From: Epiperipatus broadwayi
Taxonomy: Eukaryota > Onychophora > Udeonychophora > Euonychophora > Peripatidae
Assembly (NCBI GenBank): GCA_028023455.1
Contig: JAQFVV010000043.1
Coordinates: forward strand, 1,551,483 to 1,615,482
Length of the DNA stretch: 64,000 bases
Direction: 5' to 3'
The notes under the pieces are model-generated. The model saw only the letters and a list, made by a program, of their open reading frames with translations. It searched no databases and was not told the DNA's origin. The position numbers and the translations under genes were made by a program. Position 1 is the stretch's first letter. Every line of letters begins with the position of its first letter. This document shows positions 23,346-34,825 of this stretch, in pieces.

Positions 23346-23830
23346 CTTCGTGAATCTCATTGTTTCCATTATGGATGGGGATCTGGCCATAAAAATTTCA
23401 ATCCAATTGGAGGTAAGGTCAGACAACAGCTATCAAAGCTGAATGGCAGAATTCTGGTTGTCCAATATATGGTTAGCACAATGAGGCTAGCTGTCAAGAG
23501 TACAGCCTGAAGTGTCACCGTATCACGGTAGATCTTGAAGTGGTAGATGAACTCATAATGCGCACGAAGTCCCTTTTTTCTATAGTTGCACCGCAACTAG
23601 AAGCTATAGTTCGCCAACGGTAACAGGCGGAAGTCTAACATCATATATAGTGTAAATACGCATTTTGTATTTGTTATATACTAAACTTATTTTTCGAATA
23701 TAAATAGAACCCTTTACAAACCTAGAGGCTTACATAACTTATAATAAGACGGGGTAGGCTTACAAACAGTCCATCCCCTTTCCGTGGGATAAACTGGGGA
23801 AACACAACTAGTCATATTTCTTTACTACCG
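23346..23830. other. Sequence between repeats, no supported gene
   Basis: Two minus-strand open frames of 75 codons overlap here, without recognisable motifs. It is somewhat less AT-rich than its surroundings. Confidence 0.35.
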
Positions 23831-24121
23831 GTAGGTCATTTTTATTTTAAGGTCTCGATCTCTTAACGTGAAGGTTTTGCATTATTATGTTATTTACTTA
23901 GCGCAGGGGTCCCCAACATTTTTGCACGTAAGAGCACATTCTATAATACCGGCCAGATCAACTAAATTTACATTGAAAAAATAAATGGTGCCTGCCATCT
24001 GGCCGGTATTATAGAATGTGCTCTTACGTGCAAAAATGTTGGGGACCCCTGCGCTAAGTAAATAACATAATAATGCAAAACCTCCACGTTAAGAGATCGA
24101 GACCTTAAAATAAAAATGACC
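23831..24121. repeat. Near-perfect palindrome spanning a hAT left end and its flank
   Basis: Arms of about 135-140 bp (left about 23831-23970, right about 23985-24121) differ at very few places. The innermost parts are the hAT terminus CAGGGGTCCCCAAC and its mirror; the outer about 70 bp are flanking DNA including the target site. So the left end of the hAT element and its neighbour were duplicated in inverted orientation. Confidence 0.8.
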
Positions 24122-25019
24122 GGTAAAGGTTTACTTTAGCGACCACAGCATAAAAATCATGTTCGCCCTCTAGTTTTCAAAATTATAAGTAAATTATTAT
24201 TCGAAAATCTTACGTATATACTACTATATTACAATTACATTAAAATTTATTAAAATGTAAAAGATAAAAAAAATATTTACCATTTTAAAGAAGTTGAAAT
24301 AATTGCACTAGTTTAATTAAAATAATTAGTTTAAATTATTTGAAACTTAAGAATTTAAACTATCGGAATTTATAACTTAAGAATTCAAACTATCTCGATG
24401 GTTTTCGGCGGAATAGATGACAATGGGGAGCCATTAGTCATCGAAATCGACGAAACATATTATTTCCACAGAAAATACCATAGGGGGACTACATGCTTCT
24501 TGACAGAAGTTGCGGATAGAACGGCTGGCTCATTGGAGGCCCTAATCCAGCAGTACATTTTACCAGTGACTCGCATAATTTCAGACGTGTGCTCTTCCGA
24601 TAATATCAGCAGACTTAGCAATGGGGTGCACATGCATTCCGTTGTCGTCCACCAGGACAACTTCGTGAATCCCGAAGACCAAGACATACATACCCAGAAA
24701 ATTGAGAATATGTGGAAGAGGGCCAAGCGTAAGCTGAAATTCCAATCTGGTACCAGCAGGGCTTTATTTTCATCTTACCTCCAAGAATTTGCCTTCCGCA
24801 GTAGATATAGCACTGCCGCCCTTTTCTCCAACTTCCTGCTATGCATAGGGTATAATTATGCTTAAAAAGGTAAATTATTTTTTTTTATTATTATCTTTTA
24901 CGTTTTAATTAATAAATATTTACTGTAATTGTAATATAAGAGCAGATACGTAAGATTTTAGTTCTAATTTTAAAAACTAGATGGCGAATATGCCCTGGTC
25001 GCTAAAGTAAACCTTTACC
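24122..25019 (+). mobile_element. Merlin DNA transposon, copy 1
   Basis: Perfect 23-bp terminal inverted repeats beginning GGTAAAGGTTTACTTTAGCG lie at 24122-24144 and 24997-25019. It encodes only the catalytic half of the transposase; the N-terminal half is removed between the 5'UTR and mid-ORF. An 8-9 bp target duplication is not obvious. Confidence 0.85.
24398..24865 (+). CDS. Merlin transposase, catalytic-domain fragment
   Basis: A 155-residue open frame matching the IS1595/ISXO2-like transposase domain of Merlin elements. The acidic triad looks complete: D18 in EIDET, D63 in IISDV, and E103 in TQKIENMW, the latter after HQDNFVNPE. The C-terminus LLCIGYNYA matches the end of the two other Merlin ORFs in this window. 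It lacks the N-terminal zinc ribbon seen in those copies, so it probably cannot bind the ends by itself. The ATG is a chance codon created by the deletion joint. Any expression is uncertain; it is best read as a deletion derivative. Confidence 0.82.
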   Translation: MVFGGIDDNGEPLVIEIDETYYFHRKYHRGTTCFLTEVADRTAGSLEALIQQYILPVTRIISDVCSSDNISRLSNGVHMHSVVVHQDNFVNPEDQDIHTQKIENMWKRAKRKLKFQSGTSRALFSSYLQEFAFRSRYSTAALFSNFLLCIGYNYA

Positions 25020-25249
25020 AAAATATTTACTTCAAAAATAAAATTAACATATATTTTACACTGTAAAAAGTATTGTATGCCCTACAATTTGATTGCAATA
25101 CAATAATTTATAAGAAATTTTAAAAATTAAATTTATTTGTATCAGATAAATAATTTTTTATCGTGTTCGGATAGCGGCAGGCACACGTAAAGTGGTCTGC
25201 GGACGCCACAGTGCTCGCGGGCAAAGGGTTGGGGACCATTGACTTAGCA

Positions 25250-25883
25250 TGTGCTTTATAAATAGCTACTAAATGCTACGCAACGACTACGTCATTTAAC
25301 CAACTTTTATTTGGGGAAACGTTCAAGCAGGAAGGGGCAAAGAAAAATACTATTAAAAAAAAATGCTGTAAATTATAAACCAGACGGATTATAGGTGATA
25401 AAACACAATTTCATAAAGTAGCCAAAGTCCACTTAAAAACTTGCTACGCAATTTTGGGGTAAAGTTCTCGTTAATTTTATTGAAAAGTATCCAATAATTC
25501 ATTACTTGTTCTTTTTTTAAAGCAAATCATTAGAAATGTTTTTTTTCCCCTATTCAATTTTTAAAATCATATTTTACTAGACTAACTTTAAATTAAAATT
25601 TATGGTTTTTAACAACGTCACTTTTACCATTTTTAATAAATATTATTTCAGTATTATTCAGTTAAAATTTACATTCATAACAAAAACAACTTACTACAAT
25701 TGTAAAATTTTGTCAAGTCATAGAAATAATTTTCAAAGTCGAATCAATACAAAAATATTCTACCAAATATGAGGGGTAAAAATTTTAACTTGGTACAATA
25801 ATCACGCAACTCGTTTACTTAAGCGCATGCGTATAAAGAATTGCTTATTAGAAAAATGTTATCGTATTAATTTTGAATGTTAA
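25250..25883. other. Stretch without a recognised feature
   Basis: AT-rich sequence with short poly-T runs. No ORF or repeat could be supported. Confidence 0.4.
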
Positions 25884-26919
25884 AATAGTTCGGCAATCTT
25901 GACGGTTAACGGTCTCGACATTTTGCCCTCTATTTTTAAAAAACTGAACTACACTTTCTTGCCTACTAAATGTGTTAACTGAAACACAGGCTTTATTATA
26001 TACCTGTGTCTATATACGTAATATAGGGTATATGATGTATCTAACTATCAATAAACTATATCTAAGTATAAATGTTAATAAAAAAGAATTTTAAAAAACC
26101 TACATTTTTATGCGTAGTTTTGACTTGTAAAGTATATCTAACGGTCACAACTGTATATATAATTATAAATAAGTAAACTGTATTAACTATAAATGTTTTT
26201 ACGTAAAGATTAATAAATAAATAAAAAATGAACTTACATATTTATGCGTACTTTTCAGCTAGACACACGAGGAAATTCTCGAAAGCGGCGTCACGCCCGC
26301 CGAGTTGTGCTGGATTTCTGCCACATTCTTCCCGGCAAAAATGACACCATTCTATTGCCACTCGTTCGCTCACCTCCGTCTCGCGAACGATCATGTGAAT
26401 AGACGAATTATATGCCCAGTAAAATGCTATCCGAATAATGGTGTTCAAAGCTAGATGGCTGCGGAAAAAAAAAGAGCCACTTCTTACTGCTGTACGCTGG
26501 TCACACATTCTGCATTTCCATCTAACACCATCTATGCTGCCCGAATATTTTACCAGCGAACACTGAATATTGCATCGCTGACATAGTACGCTATTCTTTA
26601 ACAAACGCCTCCTGGCCAACCACTTCATGGTCGATTCCGCAGTTTGAAATTGTTCTAGCAGGCGACGAGTATTCCATTTTTCTGCCAGAACCTTCACAAG
26701 ATCCATAATTTCATTTGGAGGAACTATAGTAGTGATAGAAACTCTATTCGCCATTTTTGATACAGCAAAAATTACACGTGGCAAAAGTAGTTCATAATTT
26801 TGACAGCAGGGACTTTTTTTGTGACACTAGTTAAGTTAGTAGGTGAAAAAATGTTTTTTTTTAAAAAAAATAGAGGGCGAAATGTCGAGCCCGCTAACCG
26901 TCAAGATTAGCAATAGTTC
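25884..26919 (-). mobile_element. Merlin DNA transposon, copy 3, with target duplication
   Basis: The 8-bp duplication AATAGTTC (25884-25891 and 26912-26919) flanks inverted repeats starting AATCTTGACGGTTA after three bases, and both continue into CGCCCTCT- or GCCCTCT-type subterminal sequence. The size is 1020 bp. TSD length is as known for Merlin. It belongs to a different subfamily from copies 1 and 2 (different terminal sequence). Confidence 0.85.
26242..26784 (-). CDS. Merlin transposase, N-terminal part fused to the C-terminal tail
   Basis: A 180-codon frame. By alignment with the copy at 27221-27787 the true start is probably the Met of MANRVS (26754). C68, C71, C91 and C94 form a zinc ribbon (LCQRCN, CRMCDQ), followed by the helix-turn-helix-like segment VRETEVSERVAIEW. 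At about residue 163 the protein jumps from AQLGG to AAFENFLVCLAEKYA, so the entire DDE region is missing while the frame is kept. Such a product could bind ends without cutting, like internally deleted repressors known in P elements. That role is inference. Confidence 0.8.
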   Translation of the reverse strand: MPRVIFAVSKMANRVSITTIVPPNEIMDLVKVLAEKWNTRRLLEQFQTAESTMKWLARRRLLKNSVLCQRCNIQCSLVKYSGSIDGVRWKCRMCDQRTAVRSGSFFFRSHLALNTIIRIAFYWAYNSSIHMIVRETEVSERVAIEWCHFCREECGRNPAQLGGRDAAFENFLVCLAEKYA

Positions 26920-27074
26920 AATTTTTAGATTCGATATAAATATACATTCATTTAAACGTGCCGGAATATTACTTTACTTGCTTAACTTTTTCCACAAATG
27001 TTATTTAGAATTTGCTGTGTCCTGAGGGTCTATATAGACCAGTCGGGGAGCTAAATAAATGAGCACTACAGTAC

Positions 27075-28029
27075 GGTAATGGTTAACTTTAGCGACATTA
27101 TATTCGCCCTCTAGTTTTTAAAATTCGAACTAAAATATTCTAAAACCATACGCATATGCTCCTATATTACAATTACAATAAATATTTATTAAAATGTAAA
27201 AAAAAAAATCTTTTACCTTTTTAAGCATAATTGTGTCCTATGCACACTAGAAAGTTGGAGAAAAGGGTGGCAGTGCTGTATCTACTCCGGAAGGCTAATG
27301 GCTCCCCATTGTCATCCGTTCCGCCGAGAAACTTCGAATTTGTGTCTAAATATTTGGCACGTTCTTCGCGGCAAAAATTAGTCCAATCAATGACTATTTT
27401 TTTGCTGACGCCGGTCTCATGCACAATGTATCCTTTGGGCAAATTATGCGACCAAAAATACATTATATTTAGAATTGTTCCCAGAGGCAGATGACTTTGG
27501 AAAAAGAAAGACCCCTTTCTGATTGAGATGCGATGGTGACATATTCTGCATTGCCATCTACACCCATCTATGCCTGTAGAATACATCACCAGCGCACACC
27601 GAACACCGCACTGTTGGCATAAGGCGTAGTTCTTCAGAAGGAGTCTTCGTGCAAGCCATTTGATGGCCAATTCCGTAGTTGGTACGGCATCCCATAACTT
27701 GCGCAGATTCCATTCTTCTGCCAGAATAGCAGCAACACTCAAAATTTCACCATCAGGTACTAAGCATGTAGCAGACATTTTTTCCACCTATAAAACTGTA
27801 CACGTGTGCATGTAGTTCGAGCTGTTGAACACAGAGGGTGTCTTTTTTTTTTTTTTGCAACATGTGCTATAAATCTAGATAGTTTAAATTCTTAAGTTTT
27901 AAATAATTGAAACTAATTATTTTAATTAATCAAGTGTAATTATTTCAACTTCTTTAAAATGGTAAATATTTTTATATTATCTTTTACATTTTAATAAATT
28001 TTAATGTAATTGTAATATAATAGCCACAA
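27075..28029 (-). mobile_element. Merlin DNA transposon, copy 2, one end missing
   Basis: The low-coordinate end has the terminal repeat GGTAATGGTTAACTTTAGCG at 27075, close to that of copy 1. Subterminal and 5'UTR sequences (27880-28020) are the reverse complement of copy 1 at 24200-24360. The other terminal repeat is absent: the sequence changes to LINE copy c at 28030, so the LINE insertion or a linked deletion removed it. Confidence 0.8.
27221..27787 (-). CDS. Merlin transposase with the catalytic core deleted
   Basis: A 188-codon frame. C57, C60, C80 and C83 form the N-terminal zinc ribbon (LCQQCG, CRICHH). The helix-turn-helix-like VHETGVSKKIVIDW follows, then GGTDDNGEPL, where the frame jumps to AFRSRYSTATLFSNF and ends in CIGHNYA. 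Copy 1 holds precisely the segment lost here (VIEIDET to QEF), so the two ORFs are complementary halves with about 25 shared C-terminal residues. The deletion is in frame. It is inactive as a transposase; a DNA-binding role is possible but unproven. Confidence 0.82.
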   Translation of the reverse strand: MEKMSATCLVPDGEILSVAAILAEEWNLRKLWDAVPTTELAIKWLARRLLLKNYALCQQCGVRCALVMYSTGIDGCRWQCRICHHRISIRKGSFFFQSHLPLGTILNIMYFWSHNLPKGYIVHETGVSKKIVIDWTNFCREERAKYLDTNSKFLGGTDDNGEPLAFRSRYSTATLFSNFLVCIGHNYA

Positions 28030-30009
28030 TACATCACATCAAGATATAGATCAAACGTGAAGTTAATATCCTGTTTTAATAAGATAGCATAGAATAGAGT
28101 TTTTCCGAGTAGTTGTAGTAATACAAGAGTAAGATTATTATTTAAAGGAAAGGGTAAGAATCATAGAAAGTTAAATAATTATAGACCGTTAGCGGTAACA
28201 TCAGTTTTATATCAAGTTTTCTCATATATGATGGCTAGAAGAGTTGTAAAATGGATGGAAGGGAATAGTGTAGTGGGGGAAATGCAAGAAGGTTTTAGAT
28301 TAGATAGGCGTATAGGAGATAGTTTATTTGTAGTTACACAACTTATGGATATGATAAGAATTCAGGTAAACAGTTATATATGAGTTTTGTAGATATAGAG
28401 AAGGCATATGATAGAGTAAATAGATTATGGATAAGTTTAGCAAATTTGGGAATAGATGAAGCTTTAGTGGATATTATTAAGAAATTATATGAAAATAATT
28501 ATTATATATAACAATTAGGGAATATAGAATCAGTTAAAAATGGGGTTGGACTAAGGCAAGGATGCCCTATATCACCTATTTTGTTTGTGTTATATTTGAG
28601 TGAAATGGAAAGAGCAATAGAAAGATTAGGAAAAGGGATAGAGATACCATTAATAGTTAGTAAGGGAGTATATATTTTGTCAGGTCTTTTTTTTGCGGAT
28701 GATATATTTTTGTGTGCAGAAAGAAGAGATGTGGAAGTTATGCTGAGGACATGTGCAAGGGTGGGTAAAGAGATGGGGATTAAATTTAGTGAAGAAAAAT
28801 CAAATATAATGATGATTAATATTGGGGAAAGAGAAGATGTAGAATTTTTATTGGGAGATATTAAGTTAAGAGTGGTGAATATATGTAGTTATTTGGGAAT
28901 TATTTTAAATAATCAGAAAAATTATTTGGATGAATGGGAGAAAAATTGATAAATAAAGCAAAGAAAAGAAAGGGATTGATAAAAAAATTAATAGTGTTTT
29001 CATATAATAAATATGATGTAGTAGAATTATATGAAAGGGAGTTGCAAGTAGCAGGGTTAACATATGATAATGATGCATTATGTGTTAGTAAAGGGGTATT
29101 AAATTACATAGAAACAGTTCAAAGGGAAGTAGGAAGACATGCATTGGATGCAATGTATGGACAGCAAAGGGGGCAATTCAAGGAGAAATGGGATGGTCAA
29201 GTTTTCATATGAGAGATGCAAAAAGTAAAATGAACATGTTTGGTAGATTACAGTTTATGGATAATAAAAGAACAGCCAAAATAGTATTTAATTGGATTAT
29301 GAGTAAAGGGCAGGTAACAAGATGGGTAAGAAAGGTAATGCAAAAGATTTGGATAAAGAATTTATATTAGTATATTTGTACAAAAGATGGGATGATTATG
29401 TTAGGAGGATTGTTGAGTGTTATAGTGGTAAGGAATGGGATAAAGGAATAGATTTATTAATAAAGAATAGGGAGTTAGAAAGATGGAGAAATAGTATGGA
29501 GAGTAAAAAAAGTTTAAATATATATAGAAATAAACAATATTAGGTGCAAATTAATATATGATAATAGTAAGGAAAGTAGTTTATTGTTTAAGGCTCGAAC
29601 AGGATCTTTAGCAACAAGAGAATATACATGTAAGTGGGAAAATATGGGTGATTTAGTCTGTAAATTATGTAAGGAAGGAATAGAAAATATTAGGCATCTG
29701 TTAATTGAATGTAAATGCTTGAAAACAGAAAGGGCACATATAATGAAGTTATGGAAGAATAAATATGAAAAAAGTGATTATGCAGAAAGTGGATTATTGA
29801 TTTTTATGCTGGGTTTGGGAAAAGATAAGGAGGATTTAGATATAAAGGCCGTAGAGTTGACAAAGATTATGTTGTGGAAATGGGATGGAGCAGAATATGG
29901 GAAAACTTAGACTGGGGAATGGATAATAAAGTGAATAACAGGTTTCTCTGGGCATAATTGTCGAGAGATTCTTGACTCCGTTTAAGGAGAAGCTACAGTA
30001 CATCACATC
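28030..30009 (+). mobile_element. LINE copy c (Jockey/CR1/L2-like), 5'-truncated
   Basis: TACATCACATC occurs at 28030-28040 and 29999-30009, either as an 11-bp target duplication or as the element's own microsatellite-like 3' tail. Inside, broken frames give RLLFKGKGKN, GFRLDRRIGDSLFVV, FVDIEKAYDRVN, LRQGCPISPILF, LFFADDIFLCAER, and at the end the CKLCKEGIENIRHLLIEC knuckle (29650-29715). The catalytic FADD motif is intact, but several frameshifts (near 28360, 28945, 29205 and 29350) and a TAA at 28509 prevent a full product. It is the best copy of the family here and is truncated before the reverse transcriptase start. Confidence 0.85.
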
Positions 30010-30673
30010 GAAATAGATTTATTTGGTAATTATAATAATGTGGTAAAAACAACATAACAAGATAATCGTCTGTTAATATTCATACGCCATATTTCCTCAG
30101 GTGAAAATAGTCATTCATACCAGGAGTAATCCAGTTATTATATTTGTGTTTACAAATCAAGTCTCTTGAAACACAAGCATATATAATTTCACATATAGAA
30201 TAAATCTATTTAAGTTCACTATATTAGTGCTTATATCAGCATATACAATTTATATGTTATATATTAACGTTATCCGATTCCAACTTGTCTTTTGCAGTTT
30301 GGTTAAGATTCAGTTAATTATACTTCACTGGTAATAATCTTTTCAATATACAAATACGTAACTGTTTCTTATTTGCCACTATTCCATTTTAGACTTTACC
30401 AGTGATCTGTTATCACTTCAAATCCACACTAACTTTCATCTGGTCTAACCATTTTAGCTACTTCCTCTTCTTCATTTACTGGGGAATAAATATACACGAT
30501 CTAATTTGTATGCAACTAGCTTTATTTGCATATTCTAATTTAATCTATAAATTTTGGGATGATCTCTCCAGCGAATTTTTAGAGTAAATTTCTCCAATAA
30601 AGGAAATATTATTAAAGTGAAGAAATCCACGTGTCTTTACAAAAATAAATAATCTTTTATTTACATATAGTTT
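30010..30673. other. Stretch without a recognised feature
   Basis: I could assign nothing. Open frames are short and without motifs. Confidence 0.4.
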
Positions 30674-31108
30674 TATGTGATGTAATATGGCTATTCCTTT
30701 ATCAAAGTCAGGAACCTCTTAGCCAATATGCCAAATAAAACTTTGTTAGCCACCTTACTTTCCATTTGCCACCCTAAGTTTTTCCCACATTCTTCTCTCT
30801 CCGGTTCTATCCCATTTTTATAACAATTTGTCCACTTTATAGCGTTTATATATAAATCCTCCTCATCTTTTTCCAAGCCCAGCATAAAGACCAAGACTCC
30901 ACTTTTTGTATAATCATTAATTTGTAATTATTCTACCACAACTTCATTATTTGTACCCTTTATGCTTATAGGCATTTACATTCAATTAGCAGATATTTTC
31001 CATACCTTCTCACTCATATTTCTCCATTTATTTGTATATATTCCCTTGTTGCTAATGATCCTGTCTGAGCCTTAAACATTAAATTACTTTTCTTGCTATT
31101 ATCGTAAA
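30674..31108 (-). mobile_element. LINE copy d, 3' fragment
   Basis: Contains the VFMLGLEKDEEDLYINAIKW block and 3'UTR of the family at 17373-19165. Its 3' end reads ATTACATCACATA, again close to ACATCACATC. It joins a gypsy integrase relic at about 31109. Confidence 0.72.
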
Positions 31109-32290
31109 TTAACTCACATCCAATATTCTGTTTATAGCTTGATCTATATTCATAATTTGCTCCTTTTCCATAAAATTTTTGTCATTTGTTGATTTAACAA
31201 CTATTTCTGATGACTCACTTTCACTCTGCCTTAAGTACTTTATATGCCTTTTAGATGTTTTTTCATTATTCACTTGCATCAATCTAATTTTCTGAGATAA
31301 GATTTTCAATATTATTCCTAGTAGCCATTTATTTTTTAAAGTATCGTTGACACAAATGCTTTCTCCAATTTTAAAATTTTCATTAACCCACCGAGGGTTT
31401 CAAATTTTCATTTGTAGTCAGCAATAATTTTTGTGCATTAATTATTTGATTGGTGTCTTATAGCTGTACATGGAATAAAGAGATGGAAAAATATTGCATT
31501 TAATTATGCTTTCATAACATCTTTGTGACTAGTTTTATTCAATGTAGATTTTAATTGTTGATCTGCCTTCTTAGTGAGACCAATAGGTTGAGGATAATAT
31601 TGTGGAGTAAGTATGTGGCATGTTCCCTTATCAGCTAGAAAACCCTTAAATTGTGATGTAAAGTTGGTCCTACAATGGTTTTGGGATAACCATCATTTAT
31701 AAAGATCTCTTACAGTGGTAATTGTTCTCTCAGCAGAAGTACTTTTGATGTTTTTATATTCCATCTGCCATAAATATGAATCTACAACTACTAAAATATA
31801 TAACCATTCACTGGTCTATCATGATCCAAATGTGGATGTTCCCACAGATAAGTTGTTTTAAGCCATGATTCCAGCCTTTTTGGCCATAGATTAGTTGATT
31901 AGCAATCTTTACACTTCTTCACCATTTGTTCTATTTCTTGGCTCAGTTTTGGTTACCAGACTTATACAGACAATTCCTGGATGATGAATTAAATGAGCAC
32001 ATGGTTTGATGTAAGTAGGTGTTTAACTTCCTGAACGGCAATATCCTATTTTTCCGGCCATGTCCAATATTGTCACTTTTTTAATAATTTATATAATGGC
32101 AATAACACATGAGATTTTGTTTTAAGAAAGATCTTAAAGGAGTTCAATAGGTTCTTAAAATGCCTGCAATTCTCTTATATTACTGAGTCCAGCATTTTTT
32201 TATTGCTTTTACTTTCGTTTCCAATTGTACACTCTTGATAACATTTGCATGAATTCCTAAAGAACTGAACCAGGTTAAAATATTTGATTA
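31109..32290 (-). mobile_element. Gypsy-type pol relic (RT thumb and integrase)
   Basis: From high to low coordinates on the minus strand: RELQAFL and LLPLYKLLKK (end of reverse transcriptase), FRKLNTYL or EVKHLLTSNHVL (start of RNase H), then integrase with a zinc-binding CKDCQSTNLWPKR-like segment, VDSYLWQMEYKNIKSTSAERT, NFTSQFKGFLADKGTCHILTPQYYPQ, and the C-terminal SKRHIKYLRQSESE (31180-31270). RNase H is mostly deleted. Frames are broken many times. Confidence 0.72.
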
Positions 32291-32456
32291 TAAATAGTGG
32301 TAAAAATAACCCTAGAATTTAATTTACAGGAACAGTCATTTTTCTGTGAGTATATTTTATTTCCACTTACATCTATAGGGATGACATCTGTTTTCACAAG
32401 TGATAGTTTTTTTTTTTTTTACATCTATTAATAATTTTCATTCAGTTTTTATAAAA

Positions 32457-32666
32457 ATATATAATATTAAATCATCCATGCACTGTACTACTGTTACACA
32501 ATGCTTTACATACCACCCTCTTTTACAGTTTACAGTTTTGATTGCCCCAGCAATCTTCAGAACTTTTATATCTCCTAACTTCAACTCTAAAACTGTAAAA
32601 GAGGTTGATAAATAAAGCATTGGGTAACAGTAGTAAAGTACATAAATGATTTAATATTATATATAC
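32457..32666. mobile_element. Inverted-repeat MITE, about 210 bp
   Basis: Arms at about 32457-32530 and 32590-32666 are inverted copies of each other (shared TTAATATTATAT, CAGTAGT, AATGCTTTA, CTCTTTTACAGTTT) around a spacer of about 60 bp. No coding sequence. The family is unknown. Confidence 0.65.
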
Positions 32667-32693
32667 ATTTGGCAATGCAATAAGAAAGATTAG

Positions 32694-33576
32694 TACACCC
32701 GGGTCTCGTTTTATGCGGATTATTTTAATGCAATTTTGAAGTTATGTGATTCATGTTTCTTCTTAATATCTTTCATATTTCACTATATTTATTAGATATT
32801 AAGAAATTTAAATTATTAATAACTTATTTTGACTTGAAATACTTTTTTTTCTTTAAAAATATAACATTATATTAGCAGCTAACATGAATATGGCCTGAAG
32901 CTGTATTTAGAATCTTAGCTTCTATGTAAATAACCTACTTATACTAATGAGTAAATAATAATAATAGATTTATACTTACATATAAAAATATCTCAAAAAA
33001 TATTCAAAAATTTTAAACTTTTAAAACATATTTTGTTAACCATAACAGAAATAAATAATCTTTTAGATTTTTAAAATAAAAAACAAAGATTTTATTGATT
33101 TTATAAACTGAAAATAATCTTTCTAATGATAATGTATAATCTTTTTATTTTTATTGTGACCTCATTTTTTAAATATAGAAACAGAAAACACAGCACAAGA
33201 CTGAAAGTGGCACATCACGAATCTGATTTCTTACCAGTTTACAAATGAACGCATATTGTCAAATAGCGATAATGATTAAAATATGTATGAAAAATGTAAA
33301 AATTAAATAGTGTAGTTAATAACAAAAGTAAAAAAAGTTTTGTATTAATTTTTTTCAAATATTTGAAATTTTTTATTAGTCATACTTTATTTGCTTATTT
33401 TTTTAATGTGAATTTTAAAGTAATTTTTCCTTGTTGCTTTGCTTTTATGCGAATTCTGAAAATTACAGAAACTATCCCCTATTTTTCAAGGTAAGTTAAG
33501 TCTATTTTTGTGCGATTTTTTTTAATGCGGGTTTTCTGCGGAACCTATCTACCGCATAAAACGAGACCCGGTTGTA
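32694..33576. mobile_element. Tigger/pogo-like non-autonomous element
   Basis: Terminal inverted repeats of 23 bp differ at one position: CACCCGGGTCTCGTTTTATG at 32696 and its counterpart ending at 33574. A TA dinucleotide flanks each side (32694-32695, 33575-33576). The CTCGTTTTAT core resembles Tigger-type termini. The 879-bp interior is AT-rich without a transposase frame. Confidence 0.72.
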
Positions 33577-33749
33577 TTTATAAAAATAATAACAAATTTG
33601 TTTCGCTGTCTACTTTTATGATATCTTTTTGTTCAAATATATTCATGTTCATTAGAATATATGGGCGTTATTCGTATTGTTTAATTTTTTTATAGTAATT
33701 TACTTCTGCCCCAGATTTATAGTCTGGTGTTATTTTTGTTCTAACATTC

Positions 33750-34470
33750 CTGTCTTTATTGCAGCCGACACCAGCTAAATATTTTATTGTTTTATAAATG
33801 TTCCATTTGCAATTTCTCTTGAAGTAACCATTTTTTCTGCTGCAATAACATGTTAAAACATTTTTTGTATTCTTAAACTCTGGTATAACAGCATGTTTTA
33901 TTTATTCCAACTGGGTATTTATCCATTTGTTTAAAGAGTAGAAATTCTGAAGCGTTATCTAATATAATTTTTTGTGTGATGTATTTTTCTCTTGCATATT
34001 TATAATTAAGGTCCATTTCATTTAATAATATTTTTCTAAAGTTATCGTGTATTTGACTGTTAAACTATTATTTTGCTCTAGCCCATAATTATAATACTTT
34101 GCTAATGTCCTCCATGTTATATCCCTGTCATGATATTTTTCATATGGTAGTTGCTTTCTGTTCTTCAATTTGAATTGTGCCACCCATTTAGTTATAGGTG
34201 TGAAATAAACCTTGGTTTTTTCCTTCAACTCCTGATGCGAAACTTGTTTGGGAGTCCTGGAATCGCAGAGTTGGTTTGCTAATTTCAATACATCTTTCCT
34301 CGAACCACATAAGTATAGACCCTTTTATTTCATCGTCCTCAATTTTATTTATGAGCATATATCTTTCAACATGGGCCACATTTTACTTCCACAATGCAGC
34401 ATTATCTATCAAATTCACGAACGTTGCTGCTTAGGGATGTCATTTTTTAAATTCTATCCCATGCAGATTT
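33750..34470 (-). mobile_element. Gypsy-type gag relic
   Basis: On the minus strand, LAHVERYMLINKIEDDEIKGSILMWF then HQELKEKTKVYFTPITKWVAQFKLKNRKQ match the N-terminal and central Gag segments of gypsy elements. A worn zinc knuckle (CYCSRKNGYFKRNCKW, with Tyr in place of His) follows near 33830. Several stops and frame changes. Confidence 0.55.
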
Positions 34471-34825
34471 ATACTAACTGTGCTATTTTGCCATTGTCCT
34501 ATAAAGGCTCTAACAACTACTGATTTGCTACATTCTTCTAATTTTCACAAGTTCTTTTACTGCCGATCTGTACCATTTACTATGTCCAGAGGGTATAAAT
34601 TTAATCCCAGCCAGGTAGCATCTAAACTTTTAAATAAATTTAATTATAGGGGTAACAACAAATAGAAAAGAAATAAAGAATAGAAAACGATTAGAAATTT
34701 CATTAGACATCTCTAGTCTATTAATATTCTGCATGTGTATATTTAGATAAATATAATTTATTGCAGTGTGTCCTAATTGAAGAATGTTCTTCGCACATCC
34801 ATTTGGGGATAACTGCAATATGTAC

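Larger units (their letters stand above)
23896..25249. mobile_element. Non-autonomous hAT-like element with nested Merlin
   Basis: The left terminus CAGGGGTCCCCAAC at 23904 and the right terminus GGTTGGGGACCATTG ending at 25241 are inverted repeats of the hAT type. They are flanked by an 8-bp duplication with one mismatch, ACTTAGCG (23896-23903) and ACTTAGCA (25242-25249). No hAT transposase is present. The interior is taken up by an inverted duplicate of the left end and a complete Merlin element (24122-25019). Confidence 0.72.
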
